Shown piece by piece: positions 39,001 through 47,370 of a stretch of DNA of 64,000 nucleotides (positions are counted from its first letter, which is position 1; every line of letters begins with the position of its first letter). A program made the position numbers and the translations under genes. Source of the DNA: Incurvaria masculella (lineage: Eukaryota; Arthropoda; Insecta; Lepidoptera; Incurvariidae); the NCBI GenBank assembly GCA_946894095.1, contig OX335649.1, forward strand, positions 15,146,001 through 15,210,000, given 5' to 3'. Under the pieces are notes generated by a model. It was not told the DNA's origin. It searched no databases and saw nothing but the letters and a program-made list of their open reading frames with translations.

Positions 39001-39514
39001 TGACGAGGTAGGGTCGGGTGCCAGAGTTCGTACAACTTGCCAGACGACGTGTGAACGAAGTCTTGCCAGCACCCGCCATCCCTGCACCAAAGGAGTAGAT
39101 TATGAATGCAAAACCTCATCTGCTGGATGTACCCACAAAATAGTTGCCAACAACAATGTATTAAAGGCATGAGTAGCCCACAATAAATTGAAGTATAGTT
39201 GGAAATTTTGTACCTCACAGCTGTTTTTATAATCTTAATTTCGGCTGTCTCACAAGCAAGTGTAGCCGCTGCTGGTAAAGTTCTTTTAGCTTCATTACAT
39301 CGTCATCAGACCTATCTTACTGATGACTACATTGTTTGCACAGCTTGCAGTTGTATCAAACTTCTCCACACAGTTGACTGAGCCGAACTTCCAGGAAAAC
39401 ATTATGTTATAACCTCTACAAAGCTATGGCAGTGTACGTACCTAGGATAATGAGGCACACCGGGGACTTAGTTTCTTCCTCACTTGAACATGCTGCGCTG
39501 CCGGCCTCAGCCAT
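27010..39514 (-). CDS. GPN1: GPN-loop GTPase 1 (XAB1), nine exons
   Basis: Minus-strand exons 39442-39514, 38956-39081, 38669-38836, 37217-37413, 31322-31522, 29945-29997, 29297-29385, 28219-28368 and 27010-27092 join with consistent phases and GT-AG borders to 379 residues, close to human GPN1 (about 374). GPN1 pairs with other GPN GTPases to assemble and import RNA polymerase II. Motifs: P-loop GMAGAGKT (25-32), GLGPNGG with the diagnostic Gly-Pro-Asn at 84-86, DTPGQ (120-124), NKVD (187-190, split by intron 4) and GVSA in the G5 region. The tail is acidic and coiled-coil-like (exons 7-9), ending in [13 protein letters not shown]. Exon 5 is very GC-rich and carries a short APRGEGGA insertion I do not recall in vertebrates. 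Intron 4 (5.7 kb) hosts a putative nested gene. Confidence 0.95.
29545..29745 (+). mobile_element. Non-LTR retrotransposon C-terminal fragment in GPN1 intron 6
   Basis: The plus-strand frame reads [20 protein letters not shown] then [20 protein letters not shown], followed by a [10 protein letters not shown] end and stop. This matches a C-terminal module (ISLAVQRGNA type) I know from insect LINE reverse transcriptases. It is antisense to GPN1, 5' truncated, and followed by AT-rich sequence. Confidence 0.5.
30025..30270 (-). mobile_element. LINE 3' end, minus orientation
   Basis: In reverse it reads TGGCAGTAGCATTTAG, GTGAAGTTTCTTTGCGGGTT, GATCGAATCCGCGGAT, then an AATAAATGAAATGAAATG tail. The same 3' region is seen at 35880-36143 and 54251-54398. 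The pentamer-like ATGAAATGAA tail and 5' truncation indicate retrotransposition. Confidence 0.6.
30535..30735 (+). repeat. Dispersed retroposon-like repeat, second copy
   Basis: Carries CATTGCCATTTCGACTATCG, GCGGGATTAACCTCACGCCC and CTTACGACATGCACGGGAA, matching the family described at 40-200. Intron 5 of GPN1. Confidence 0.5.
31563..31605. repeat. Adjacent (ATT)n and (AAGA)n microsatellites
   Basis: An ATT repeat at about 31566-31583 is followed by AAGA repeats up to about 31605, just upstream (on the minus strand) of GPN1 exon 5. Confidence 0.7.
32580..32812 (+). promoter_or_regulatory. CCAAT-rich, CpG-rich promoter-like region
   Basis: Four CCAAT boxes (three as ATTGG at 32599-32603, 32640-32644 and 32682-32686, one forward at 32699-32703) precede a CpG-rich segment (GAAATCCGCGCGGCTCGTCT, GTTTGCGCGCGTGG) and then an ATG with a strong splice donor. 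This arrangement is typical of a housekeeping-type promoter and stands out against the AT-rich intron. It lies inside intron 4 of GPN1 and would fire on the opposite strand. Confidence 0.4.
32813..35139 (+). CDS. Putative nested gene, small hydrophobic-leader protein
   Basis: Within GPN1 intron 4, on the opposite strand, three exons can be joined in phase: 32813-32832 (MIDENI plus AC, donor GTAAGTATT), 34140-34295 (acceptor TTCATTTTAG, donor GTAAGTGCC) and a tentative 35103-35139. The product would be about 70 residues. An internal methionine at 34156 begins [20 protein letters not shown], a strong signal peptide or membrane anchor, followed by [20 protein letters not shown] and a basic end. 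A CCAAT-rich promoter-like region sits directly upstream, and AATAAA signals follow at about 35190-35200. I do not recognise the protein. The third exon is the weakest part; the locus could also be a non-coding transcript. Confidence 0.35.
33415..33703 (+). mobile_element. Lepidopteran dispersed repeat (GGGTTCCGTAC family)
   Basis: Begins TTAGGGTTCCGTACTCAAAG, contains CGGAACCCTATTA and GTCCGTCCGTCCGTCTGTC, and ends with TGCGAGTCCGGCTCGCACTT before GGCCGGTTTTT. I recognise this as a very abundant interspersed repeat of Lepidoptera; its class is unsettled (SINE-like or MITE-like). It lies within intron 1 of the putative nested gene. Confidence 0.7.
34300..34365. repeat. Two-copy 31-bp repeat with palindromic CGCGCG core
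   Basis: CCTATATAGATAGAACGCGC and CCTATCTATAGATAGAGCGC follow each other, each with a self-complementary CTATAGATAG-like part and an alternating CG run. Possible Z-DNA or hairpin-forming site just after the exon donor at 34296. Confidence 0.5.
35880..36143 (+). mobile_element. LINE 3' end, plus orientation
   Basis: Contains GGCAGTAGCATTTAGGTATG, an A-run, AATTTATAGACCAGTGAAG, TTTCTTTGCGGGTTCTTCTT and an AATAAATGAAATGAAATG tail. Part 35994-36143 is almost identical to 54251-54398. Confidence 0.65.
36160..36200 (+). repeat. Short CGAAACGTCGG-containing remnant
   Basis: GGGCTGAATGATTAGCTCGA followed by AACGTCGG resembles the tail end of elements that carry hammerhead-like cores (CTGATGA ... 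GAAACGTC), but with an extra A that breaks the CTGATGA box. Confidence 0.3.
36296..36563 (+). repeat. 105-bp tandem repeat, about 2.5 units
   Basis: Three starts of AGTTTTTACCCATCCAA at 36296, 36401 and 36506 give an exact 105-bp period. Each unit carries GTGCTCAGCGCCGCTAAAGA, a TTTTCACTTCAAT part and GATCAGCATCACGTGACCCT. The third unit is cut short. The open frame through it is a by-product of the period being divisible by three. Inside GPN1 intron 4. Confidence 0.9.
37917..38525. mobile_element. PIF/Harbinger-like element with 3-bp TAA duplication
   Basis: Terminal inverted repeats of about 38 bp begin AGCTCTGGTTTCCTAGGATA and end in the near-perfect complement. TAA flanks both sides (37914-37916 and 38526-38528), the target duplication typical of PIF/Harbinger. 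Sub-terminal AAGACGGCCGTC blocks also pair. It contains a short MADF-type reading frame on the minus strand but no transposase. It lies in intron 3 of GPN1. Confidence 0.8.
38111..38275 (-). pseudogene. Truncated MADF-domain ORF of a Harbinger-type element
   Basis: 54 residues from an ATG at 38275 to TAA at 38111. The sequence has [15 protein letters not shown], an EEY segment and [12 protein letters not shown], which follows the MADF pattern (L-I-x2-V-x2-H-x2-L/I-Y, then Y, then W-x-x-I/L). MADF or Myb/SANT-like proteins are the DNA-binding partner of Harbinger transposases. Full domains are about 80-90 residues, so the C-terminal third is missing and the product is probably non-functional, or this is the first exon of a deleted gene. 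Confidence 0.6.
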
Positions 39515-39717
39515 GTCGATTGATTGCAATCAATTGGCCTAATTTACACAAATTGCAGCCAATACATTTTTCAGACCGGTGGCGACGCGACGGAAGGAAC
39601 AAAACAACGCCATAGAACAACGCAGCGCTTTATTTTTCGTCATTTTTCGAATGGGTTGCCAAGTTCTTTTTACTTTTTTATGCCAAGAAGTTCCGGTAAA
39701 AATATTAAATAACATAG

Positions 39718-39840
39718 AGTCGTATTCAGAGAGCCCGTGTCAAAACTTAGTACGAGATAAGCACCGGACTAACCATACAAAAACTGGTGTAGTTCGGCGG
39801 ATTCAAGTTAGTCCGCCCACTTTGAATACAACAGGCAGAG
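39718..39840. mobile_element. About 120-bp MITE (GTATTCAGAG ends), copy 1
   Basis: Starts GTCGTATTCAGAGAGC and contains AGCACCGGACTAACCATACA and TTAGTCCGCCCACTTTGAAT. Homologous to 45244-45361 (inverted) and 60796-60881 (partial); a further fragment is near 13718. Just upstream of the GPN1 start. Confidence 0.65.
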
Positions 39841-40308
39841 GTTAATTACATCGTGCAAAATCAATAAAATCAAATCAAAGGTTCGTATGAACGAGGGGAG
39901 GGACATATTTTTAAATAGCGCTAGATTGCTCCGAGGCGAACAAAACATCAACAAAAAAAATCTGATTTTTTTTCTATTTTATGGTAATATTGTTTGTAAC
40001 GAATTATTTACTGTTTTTTTCTAATTTAGAATATTTCCAAAATTTGAACATAACAAGACGGCTACCTTTAAAACAATTTATAATATATAAGACAACATGT
40101 GTTCATTGAACCAAATAAAATTGCTAACTAAACAAGGCTTATAAACGTTAGTACTGTCAACCCTGATCTTGCCAATGCAAGACAAGCGTCAAACAAACGG
40201 TTATCCACAACTTCATCACTAATTTCTTTAACGCCGCAAAGAAAGCGTTCCACACAGCTCAGATGCCGCGCGGGTTCGTTTCCATCTACATTCGACACAA
40301 ATCACCAA

Positions 40309-40420
40309 GTGCTGATTTATTTTAATCGACACTTAAAGGGCTTATATTACTAAAGTGCTGATTATCTTGTACTGGTATCGATTACGAGATAGTAATGAAG
40401 GCCATTTAATGTAAGGATTA
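40309..40420 (-). repeat. Dispersed repeat, inverted copy of 5238-5345
   Basis: CACCAAGTGCTGATTTATTT, ACTAAAGTGCTGATTATC and TACTGGTATCGATTAC match the reverse of 5238-5345. There are no clear ends. Confidence 0.5.
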
Positions 40421-40574
40421 ATCTAATCAGTACTTGGTGGAAAAGAACCTAGTACCTATAACAAAGAATTAAGTATTCTATGATCGTATCGTTTGGCACT
40501 CTATTATTCCTACCCTACTTAAACTACCTTTCTAGGGAAGCGGCGTGATAATACGCAAAGTTCTCCAATGCTCA

Positions 40575-40755
40575 GCAGGCCTATTCCTAAGACTCCGTAA
40601 TCAGGAATCCTGAGTGTCGCTTTTATAGCAGTTTTCAAAGAGATTTTCTTGACGAAAAGATCTCGAATTTTCGGCCGAAAAAATCGCTTTGAAAACCGGT
40701 ATAAAGCGGTTTTCTTGACCTACGGTAGATTACGGAATTTCAGGAATAGGCCTGC
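40575..40755. mobile_element. Short inverted-repeat element (MITE), copy 2
   Basis: Ends CAGCAGGCCTATTCCT and AGGAATAGGCCTGCTG are perfect inverted repeats, followed inward by CGTAATCAGGAATCC. Same family as 3567-3783. No coding capacity. Confidence 0.7.
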
Positions 40756-40842
40756 TGCTAACCTCCATCATCATTATTAAAACTTCGCCAAAATAACATA
40801 AATATTCTCTTTATTCTACTGAACAATGATAATATCATCCTG

Positions 40843-41133
40843 TCACGAACTCAGTTCAAGAACCTGGCAAGAATGTCTGGAGTATACACGAGTGACTATA
40901 TACAGGTCGTTACCATGAACTTGCCCTGTCGGACTAGAAACGGGACATAGAACGAGTTCGTTCAGTTTCCTAGTTGGCAGCTCCTGGTGAACGGGTTCAG
41001 GGAGACGCGATAGTTCTTCCTGGGAGTCCAGCCCGACTAGTTGTATCACAAATGTTCTAAGTAATAGTGGTGTGCAAAGTTCTGGCGTTGAGAGGTAATA
41101 TTTACGTAAATATTTAATTAGATTAGCTGCCAC
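40843..41133 (-). CDS. Unidentified terminal exon candidate
   Basis: A minus-strand open frame ends with TGA at 40843, and an AATAAA signal follows about 30 bases further (complement at 40810-40815). A plausible acceptor (CTCTCAACGCCAG) would start the exon at about 41072, just before ELCTPLLLRTFVIQLVGLDS; residues then include LPEPVHQELPTRKLNELVLC and a VHGNDLYIVTRVYSRH tail. Base composition is more GC-rich than the flanks and stops are absent over 97 codons. I do not recognise the family and no upstream exon is identified. It could be the last exon of a minus-strand gene or an old retroelement fragment. Confidence 0.35.
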   Translation of the reverse strand: MAANLIKYLRKYYLSTPELCTPLLLRTFVIQLVGLDSQEELSRLPEPVHQELPTRKLNELVLCPVSSPTGQVHGNDLYIVTRVYSRHSCQVLELSS

Positions 41134-41289
41134 ATAGTCAATAATTTATTTGTGTCATTTAAATCATTTCATTACAACAAAAGTAATTTATGTCATTAAA
41201 ATTCTTTTAAATGACATGCATTACTTGGCAAATATTTTAGGTCGATATCACATTTTCGAGCGCCAACTTTCCTGCCAAGGGTAGGGTGT

Positions 41290-41768
41290 TTAAGGCGCTA
41301 GGACTAGCCAACTACTCGCGCCATACAAATGCACCTTTTAACAAATGTAATAATATGTAGTGAAACGCTTCAGCAAATCCAAATAGAACTCAAGACTTAT
41401 AATGGATTGTTAATATTTTTTTATTCCATCATTTATTTAAATAATAATAAAAATAAAAAAGTTGATTTTTCTCATTAGAAATCTGAAAGTAATTCGATTT
41501 CTAGATATAAGCAAAAACAGCATATATGCATAAACAAAAAATTCCATTTGCTTTTAGATTTCTACATTTAGTCAAAAAAGTTCGGAAATGGACACCGTTT
41601 CCGCAATGTATTTTGTATAGAAAAAGGAAACATACATTAACGAAAATAGGTTGATTCCTAGACAAGGAATCATATATTGTAAGAATGACACTTATAATCG
41701 TCAGACTTAGTTAGTTAACTTGGGGTGCCTCGTCTAACTTTGCGATTTGGCTAGTACCAGGCCCTTAA
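41290..41768. mobile_element. TTAA-flanked MITE family 2, copy 2
   Basis: 479 bp between TTAA at 41290-41293 and TTAA at 41765-41768. Nearly identical to the copies at 41939-42419 (same orientation) and 18278-18753 (inverted). Ends GGCGCTAGGACTAGCC and GGCTAGTACCAGGCCC. Confidence 0.85.
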
Positions 41769-41938
41769 GCGCTCGTGTTGGTATTATCGTATTGGACGTA
41801 AATATGGTCGAAATGGCATTAAAAAAATCTGTGTTTTCCATCCAGTTCAATGTATAGTGCTCATAAAGGGATGGTCCTAAGACGACACCTAATTCCTTCG
41901 GGAATTTGGTGTGGGGTTCATATCCATGTCTGGTTACA

Positions 41939-42419
41939 TTAAGGCGCTAGGACTAGCCAACTACTCGCGCCATACAAATGCACTTTTTAACAAATGTAAT
42001 AATATGTAGTGAAACGCTTCAGCAAATCCAAATAGAACTCCAGACTGATAATGGATTGTTAATATTTTTTTATTCCATCATTTATTTAAATAATAATAAA
42101 AATAAAAAAAAGTTGATTTTTCTCATTAGAAATCTGAAAGTCATTCGATTTCTAGATATAAGCAAAAACAGCATATATGCATAAACAAAAAATTCCATTT
42201 GCTTTTAGATTTCTACATTTAGTCAAAAAAGTTCGGAAATGGACACCGTTTCCGCAATGTATTTTGTATAGAAAAAGGAAACATACATTAACGAAAATCA
42301 TTCGATTCCTAGACAAGGAATCATATATTGTAAGGATGACACTTATAATCGTCAGACTTAGTTAGTTTACTTGGGGTGCCTCGTCTAACTTTGCGATTTG
42401 GCTAGTACCAGGCCCTTAA
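41939..42419. mobile_element. TTAA-flanked MITE family 2, copy 3
   Basis: 481 bp between TTAA at 41939-41942 and TTAA at 42416-42419, directly repeated 170 bp after the previous copy. The spacer 41769-41938 contains a fragment of the dispersed repeat seen at 40-200. It ends about 310 bp before the coding region at 42733. Confidence 0.85.
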
Positions 42420-42732
42420 AATCATTTTCTCCTAAAATATACAATGCAAGGGCGATGTTGCTCAGATTTAGCCAAAGAAGTAAAACTAGTTACAAGTAGT
42501 AATCCGTTTCTGCTGGCGCGACCATTTTCGGCGGGTTTTAGTTATTTATATAAAAAAATAAACACGTTTCGAGCAATTAGAAAAATAATTCTATAAAGTG
42601 TATTTTTTTTATCGCCTGTCATATATTTTTATAATTTGCGTTGCCTCTTAATAGTATAATTATTAAAATAGCCAAAATGTACAATTGCACAATATAATGA
42701 TAATTAATGATTAAATTTTTGTCTTGTTACAG

Positions 42733-43821
42733 ATGCTTTCGTTCACATTTGTATCTACTTTGCTCCTTTGTAACGCTCTACCGACAGAGATTCACGAAAG
42801 TGAGTCTCGTTCTCTGTTTCAAGATGTTATCAAGTCCATGAAAATTCGCTCCCAGCTCTCCGATGACCTCGGATCCAGTGACGAAAACGCTGTGTCACAG
42901 CAATACGATGACTACCAAGTAGATAGAGGCACCAGCCATCTCCATTTCCCTACGGGGATAGAGTATATGCCACGAAGGAACGACAGAATTGACCTCCCGC
43001 TGCTCAGAGACAGGATACCAAAGCAGGCGAACATAGTTGTAACCACAGAGAAGGATCAGTTTAACTTAAAAGAAAAGGCTCAAGAATTTGTCATACTAAT
43101 TGACACCCACAAAACAACGGAGTCGAAATCACCTACACCTAAACCTAAAAAAACATTAGTGTCAAAGCAACCTAAACCAACTACCTATAAGGATAAAATT
43201 AAAATATCCAACCAAAACCAAATCACAGATGGAAACGACACGATTATAAACGAACCAGAAAATCCGGAAATATCCACCGAAGTTGAACCGCCAATGGCCC
43301 TTCGCCCTCAGAATAATAACATGTCTGGTCAGAGCCAAATCGGTAATCGAGAATCACAAATGGTGATTAAGCCGACCGTTATCGTAAATTTTAGGGGAAC
43401 CATCACAAACCGTGACAGTGACATCAGATTAGAAGGTAGAAATAATGAAGAGAACTTATCGTCGGTAGCGACACCGCCGCAAAATGTGTTCAATATAAAG
43501 CAAGATGTTCATATCGAAAAAACCTACGCTATTGTAGATCAAACTCAGAGTAAGCTAATTGATAAAGTACCTAAAGAAGTCAAAATAGTTGATGACATTT
43601 CTAAAACAATAATCAGCAATAAAAACCAGGCACATTCCAAAGATCTCAGCTCTGTACCGAATATTGTTGAAAGTGTATTGACTGCGGTTACAGGGTCCGA
43701 ATTTAAAGTAAGTGATTTGAACCGAAAAACGAGAGCATATGAAAAAGAAGAAGTAATCATCGTAGACGTAGATGTAGAGAGCGTTAATGGTAAAATGGTG
43801 CCATTTTATTCCATAAATTAG
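42733..43821 (+). CDS. Unrecognised secreted protein, 362 residues
   Basis: One long exon beginning exactly at a splice-acceptor-like TTGTTACAG. The ATG at 42733 opens a hydrophobic leader (MLSFTFVSTLLLCNALPTE) with a likely signal-peptidase site after Ala near residue 17. The leader lacks the usual N-terminal Lys/Arg, so a short upstream exon may add residues. The mature part is polar and low in cysteine, probably largely disordered: an acidic DDLGSSDEN region, a Lys/Pro/Thr-rich block around residues 125-155, a Gln/Asn-rich middle and an acidic VIIVDVDVESVNG end. I recognise no domain. It lies 7.7 kb upstream of, and in the same orientation as, the DUF4774-type gene and could be a diverged relative. 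ATTAAA follows at 43957. Confidence 0.75.
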   Translation: MLSFTFVSTLLLCNALPTEIHESESRSLFQDVIKSMKIRSQLSDDLGSSDENAVSQQYDDYQVDRGTSHLHFPTGIEYMPRRNDRIDLPLLRDRIPKQANIVVTTEKDQFNLKEKAQEFVILIDTHKTTESKSPTPKPKKTLVSKQPKPTTYKDKIKISNQNQITDGNDTIINEPENPEISTEVEPPMALRPQNNNMSGQSQIGNRESQMVIKPTVIVNFRGTITNRDSDIRLEGRNNEENLSSVATPPQNVFNIKQDVHIEKTYAIVDQTQSKLIDKVPKEVKIVDDISKTIISNKNQAHSKDLSSVPNIVESVLTAVTGSEFKVSDLNRKTRAYEKEEVIIVDVDVESVNGKMVPFYSIN

Positions 43822-43964
43822 CGTTATACTGATGTAGCAATTTAGAAATATCGTAAACCCATTTGTATTTATGGTCCTTGTTTGGAGACTTTTCCTAAAA
43901 CATGGACAACACTTTAACAATGTTGGATTTTTATTATGTTTTTGTTCAAGGGAAACATTAAAGT

Positions 43965-44720
43965 ATTTTCATTTTGCAGTAATGTTGTATTTTACTCAAT
44001 ACTTACTGTTTTCCTTTATTAACAGTAATTTGATCCCCACTTTGTATTAGATGAATATCGCTCTAATATCTAACAAGAGTTGGTATTATAAACTATCTCG
44101 ATTCAAGTACGATTGTTTTTTAAATAAAGACGAGTAGGTTTTTGCTGTGGTAATAAGGAGAGGTTAACCAACATTGGCCAAAAACCTTTAATATTCATGT
44201 TAAAGTAAGAAATATGGTTATTTACAGAATGTTTGGTAATTCGATACATTCCTTCTAAGGGGTCATTCTAGAGCTAATTTGTAACAAATTTGGCCCAGTG
44301 AAAATCAATAGTTTTTGGTATATTTAAGTTTTTTTTATTGTTCTGTGTTATTACGAAAAAGTCATTATTGTAAAATAACTACTACACTCTGGGCATTGTA
44401 TCAGCGATTTTCAAATAACTGATAAATGAGAGACTCCTTAAAAAAAATGCATTCAAAATATCCACTATCTCAGAAATAAAGGGTCATAAATGACAGTTTG
44501 TGCAAAAAAATTACATACAACATTTACTAAACAGAGCAATACAAAAAAAAAGTATTACCCGTGGTTTACAAATTATGGAAATAACTTTATTATTCCGTAA
44601 TCTTCCAGAAAAGGTACAAATGTTGTCCACTTTTGCACTTTTGGAACACAAGTTCCATATTTTTGAAGCCAAAGCCATATAAAAGTTGTCAAAAGCAAAG
44701 TAAATGGAATGATATGTATT
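43965..44720. other. Gene-free AT-rich stretch
   Basis: No coding signal beyond short chance frames on both strands at 44500-44747, and no bounded element. Confidence 0.5.
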
Positions 44721-45784
44721 TAGGGTGTGTGGCAGACGGTTGAACATAACTTAATGGGAGATAGGTGGGACCGTCTGCTACGTGTACAGCCCCAATAATT
44801 TGACCTTAGCCTCATACATTTTTCAAGCTTGAAAAAAATAATTAGTTTGTCGTTTCCAATTAATTCTTCAAACCTGATAATCCCGTACTACGTTTTGACC
44901 GTTTCGCTCTGAATATGACTGTATAACTATATTTAAAAACATTCAAACTGAGGTTTTTTTTGTTGTTTTAATTTTAACTAGAGAATATACATATATAATG
45001 CGTCGATATTTGACGCAGATGAAAAATAGAAATAGAATATGAACCCTCAAACTACAAAAATAGGTAAAAAAACTGAAATGAAAAATTTGCATTGCAATTT
45101 AAAACAAAGTTTAAGTAATCGTGTAGGTAGCATTGCAATTGAAAAACTAAAAGTTATCGAGTACTTCTATTTCGGTCAAAACATCTGCAGTTTAAACCCT
45201 TTCGAACGGCATGCAAAAATCATAGTTTCTTTTGAAACAACTACAGCCGTATTCAGAGTGGCCGGACTAACTTTAATCCGCCCGACTAAACTGGTTTTTG
45301 TATGGTTAGTCCGTTGCTAAATTTGTATTAAGATTTGACAGGTGCTCTCTGAATACGACTGCTAGAGATTTTCGTAATTTTTAACTAGCCGGGCATTGTT
45401 TACCGAACTCTACTTAGATGTTTTGACAGAAATAGAAGTACTCGATAACTTTTACTTTTTTAAATTGTAATGCAAAGTTGGCATTTCAGTTTTTCTTTTA
45501 CCTTTTTTTGTAGTTTGAGGGCTGATATTTGTTTTTCCAGTTATAGATAATGAAGCGTCAAATATCAATTGCATAACATTCTCCTATTTGTCAAAATTAA
45601 AATAACAAAAAAAACCGTTAAGTTATAGAGGTTTGGAGAATTGGAAACGACAAATTTAAAAAGATTAAAAAATCCCAAAAAAAACCTATGAGGTTAAGGT
45701 CTAATTTTTGGGGCTGAACACATAGGAGACGGTCTCACCTATCCCTCATTAACGTATGTTCAACCGTCTATCAAAAACACCTTA
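44721..45784. mobile_element. 1.06-kb fold-back element with nested MITE
   Basis: Left arm 44721 to about 45235 and right arm about 45365-45784 are inverted copies: GGCAGACGGTTGAACATA against TATGTTCAACCGTCTATC, GTTTGTCGTTTCCAATTA against a TTGGAAACGACAAA part, and AGTTATCGAGTACTTCTATT against AATAGAAGTACTCGATAACT. At the centre sits a 118-bp element of another family (45244-45361). No coding potential and no clear target duplication. Confidence 0.8.
45244..45361. mobile_element. 118-bp MITE (GTATTCAGAG ends), copy 2
   Basis: Ends CAGCCGTATTCAGAG and CTCTGAATACGACTG, with CTA on both sides as a possible 3-bp target duplication (suggesting a PIF/Harbinger-like mechanism). Inverted relative to 39718-39840. 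Confidence 0.75.
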
Positions 45785-45789
45785 TATAC

Positions 45790-46770
45790 TTCGGAGTAAA
45801 CAGTTCAGGCAAGAAAAAAATTAACACATTTTTTTTTTAAATTCTTGACTCAAAAATCTGATTGTTATACCTACACATACGATCGATACATCGATACGTG
45901 TCAGTGATCTAGTTATGTGTGTAGCTACATAATCTCAGTAAAGTCTAGCCAGGTGAGTCAATAGCTACACTTCACCTGATCGCCTTATAAGTGCTTGTAT
46001 TTATCGTTTTCACCTTTCTCCAGCGGTCCATGTTCCAAAGGAATGAATACTCGTAGATCAGAGCCACAAAACAACGTACACGAACTTGACACCGTTAGCA
46101 TCTTGTATCGAGGCCGATCGAATATGTCGCTATTTTTTTTGGTACCCCTTTGTATTCACGAATCTGTTTTTAATTACACGTTTTACTTCTTATTTATAAA
46201 TACGAAAATAAAACTAATTATGAAAATCACAAAAAAAAATAAAGCAAATTTTATAAGTTTTTTTTTTTCAGAAATAAAACAAGAAAGGATCTGACGTCAT
46301 TCTCATTTATCAAAAGAAGTTAGGGTTTCTATATGAGTGATACAATTAAAAGTCGTATACTTTTGTAATTTTAAAGAGCTTCACTAAAAAAGAGTTCAAA
46401 AATATCTTAAAGTTTTCATAGTTTTTATTATGTATGTAATGAAATATATTATTGCTAATCCCCTTCAAGTTCAATGGCATTTCAACCTGAGCACAATAAC
46501 CTGAGGCATCTTATTACAATAATGTAAGCATTTTTATGAGAATTGGGACCAAATCACTACTATGCCACGGAATAAGTATTATTAGTGTATGACAAAACAC
46601 GTATGACTATAAAATAGACTTCTAATGCTTGCAATACTCAAGACAAGAGATAGCCTTATTCTTGAAATATAAATTAAACTCGTCATTTCTCGAATTCGAT
46701 TTCAATGCAGAAGCAAAAATAGTCCCGAACGGAACATGACGTTCATGTGAACGCTTTATGGTAAAGTCGA
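45790..46770. other. Gene-free stretch
   Basis: AT-rich with no supported gene. The chance frame at 45995-46294 has no motif. Confidence 0.5.
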
Positions 46771-46774
46771 AAGA

Positions 46775-46965
46775 ATAAGGTCAGTACCATTGCATTGGAT
46801 GAAAATATGTCGAAGCGGTAGTGAAAAGGTGTACGTGTATTCCATTGCCGTGCTCATCGAGGGAAGATAATTTAAGACACCTAATTTATAAGGGAATGAG
46901 GTGTGTTGGGCTTATATTGACGGTGGTTATGGTATTAACCATTCATGTCCAGTTACAGAAAAAGT
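46775..46965 (-). repeat. Dispersed retroposon-like repeat fragment
   Basis: GTACCATTGCATTGGATGAA, a CCATTGCCGTGCTCATCG segment and GGTATTAACCATTCATGTCC recur in diverged form at 41800-41935 and 63065-63180 and belong with the family noted at 40-200. Confidence 0.45.
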
Positions 46966-47370
46966 AAGATTTTTTTATTTCTTAACATTAGCATTACGGC
47001 AGTGGAAACAAATTAAAAAATCTTAGGTTGGTCGTACAGCCATTTATTTTCATGGAATGGCCGAGGTAATTTCGAATGATCAAAAAAAGGTCGTGCTATG
47101 AATTGGCCCTGAAAATAACGAATGACATTTTCCATTATACCTTCTTTTCAATCTTAAATTATTCTCTAAAAAAAATAAATGCATTTGACTTAAGTAAAAA
47201 GCATGCAGCCCTAAACAAAACTACTCGTACATTCATTCATAAATCGAAACTAATAATAAATATGTAAGGGGTGTTCATGGAGTAAGTTGCTTTGTTTTCT
47301 AAGATACTTCATTTATAGACTTTATGTATGATACTAAGAACAAATTGATGATTTTTGGAAATCAGTTCTG

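Noticed and set aside
39199..39381. 60-residue plus-strand frame resembling a signal peptide inside GPN1 intron 1
   Set aside because: It starts at a non-ATG codon, has no promoter or splice support and lies in a 360-bp intron of the opposite-strand gene.
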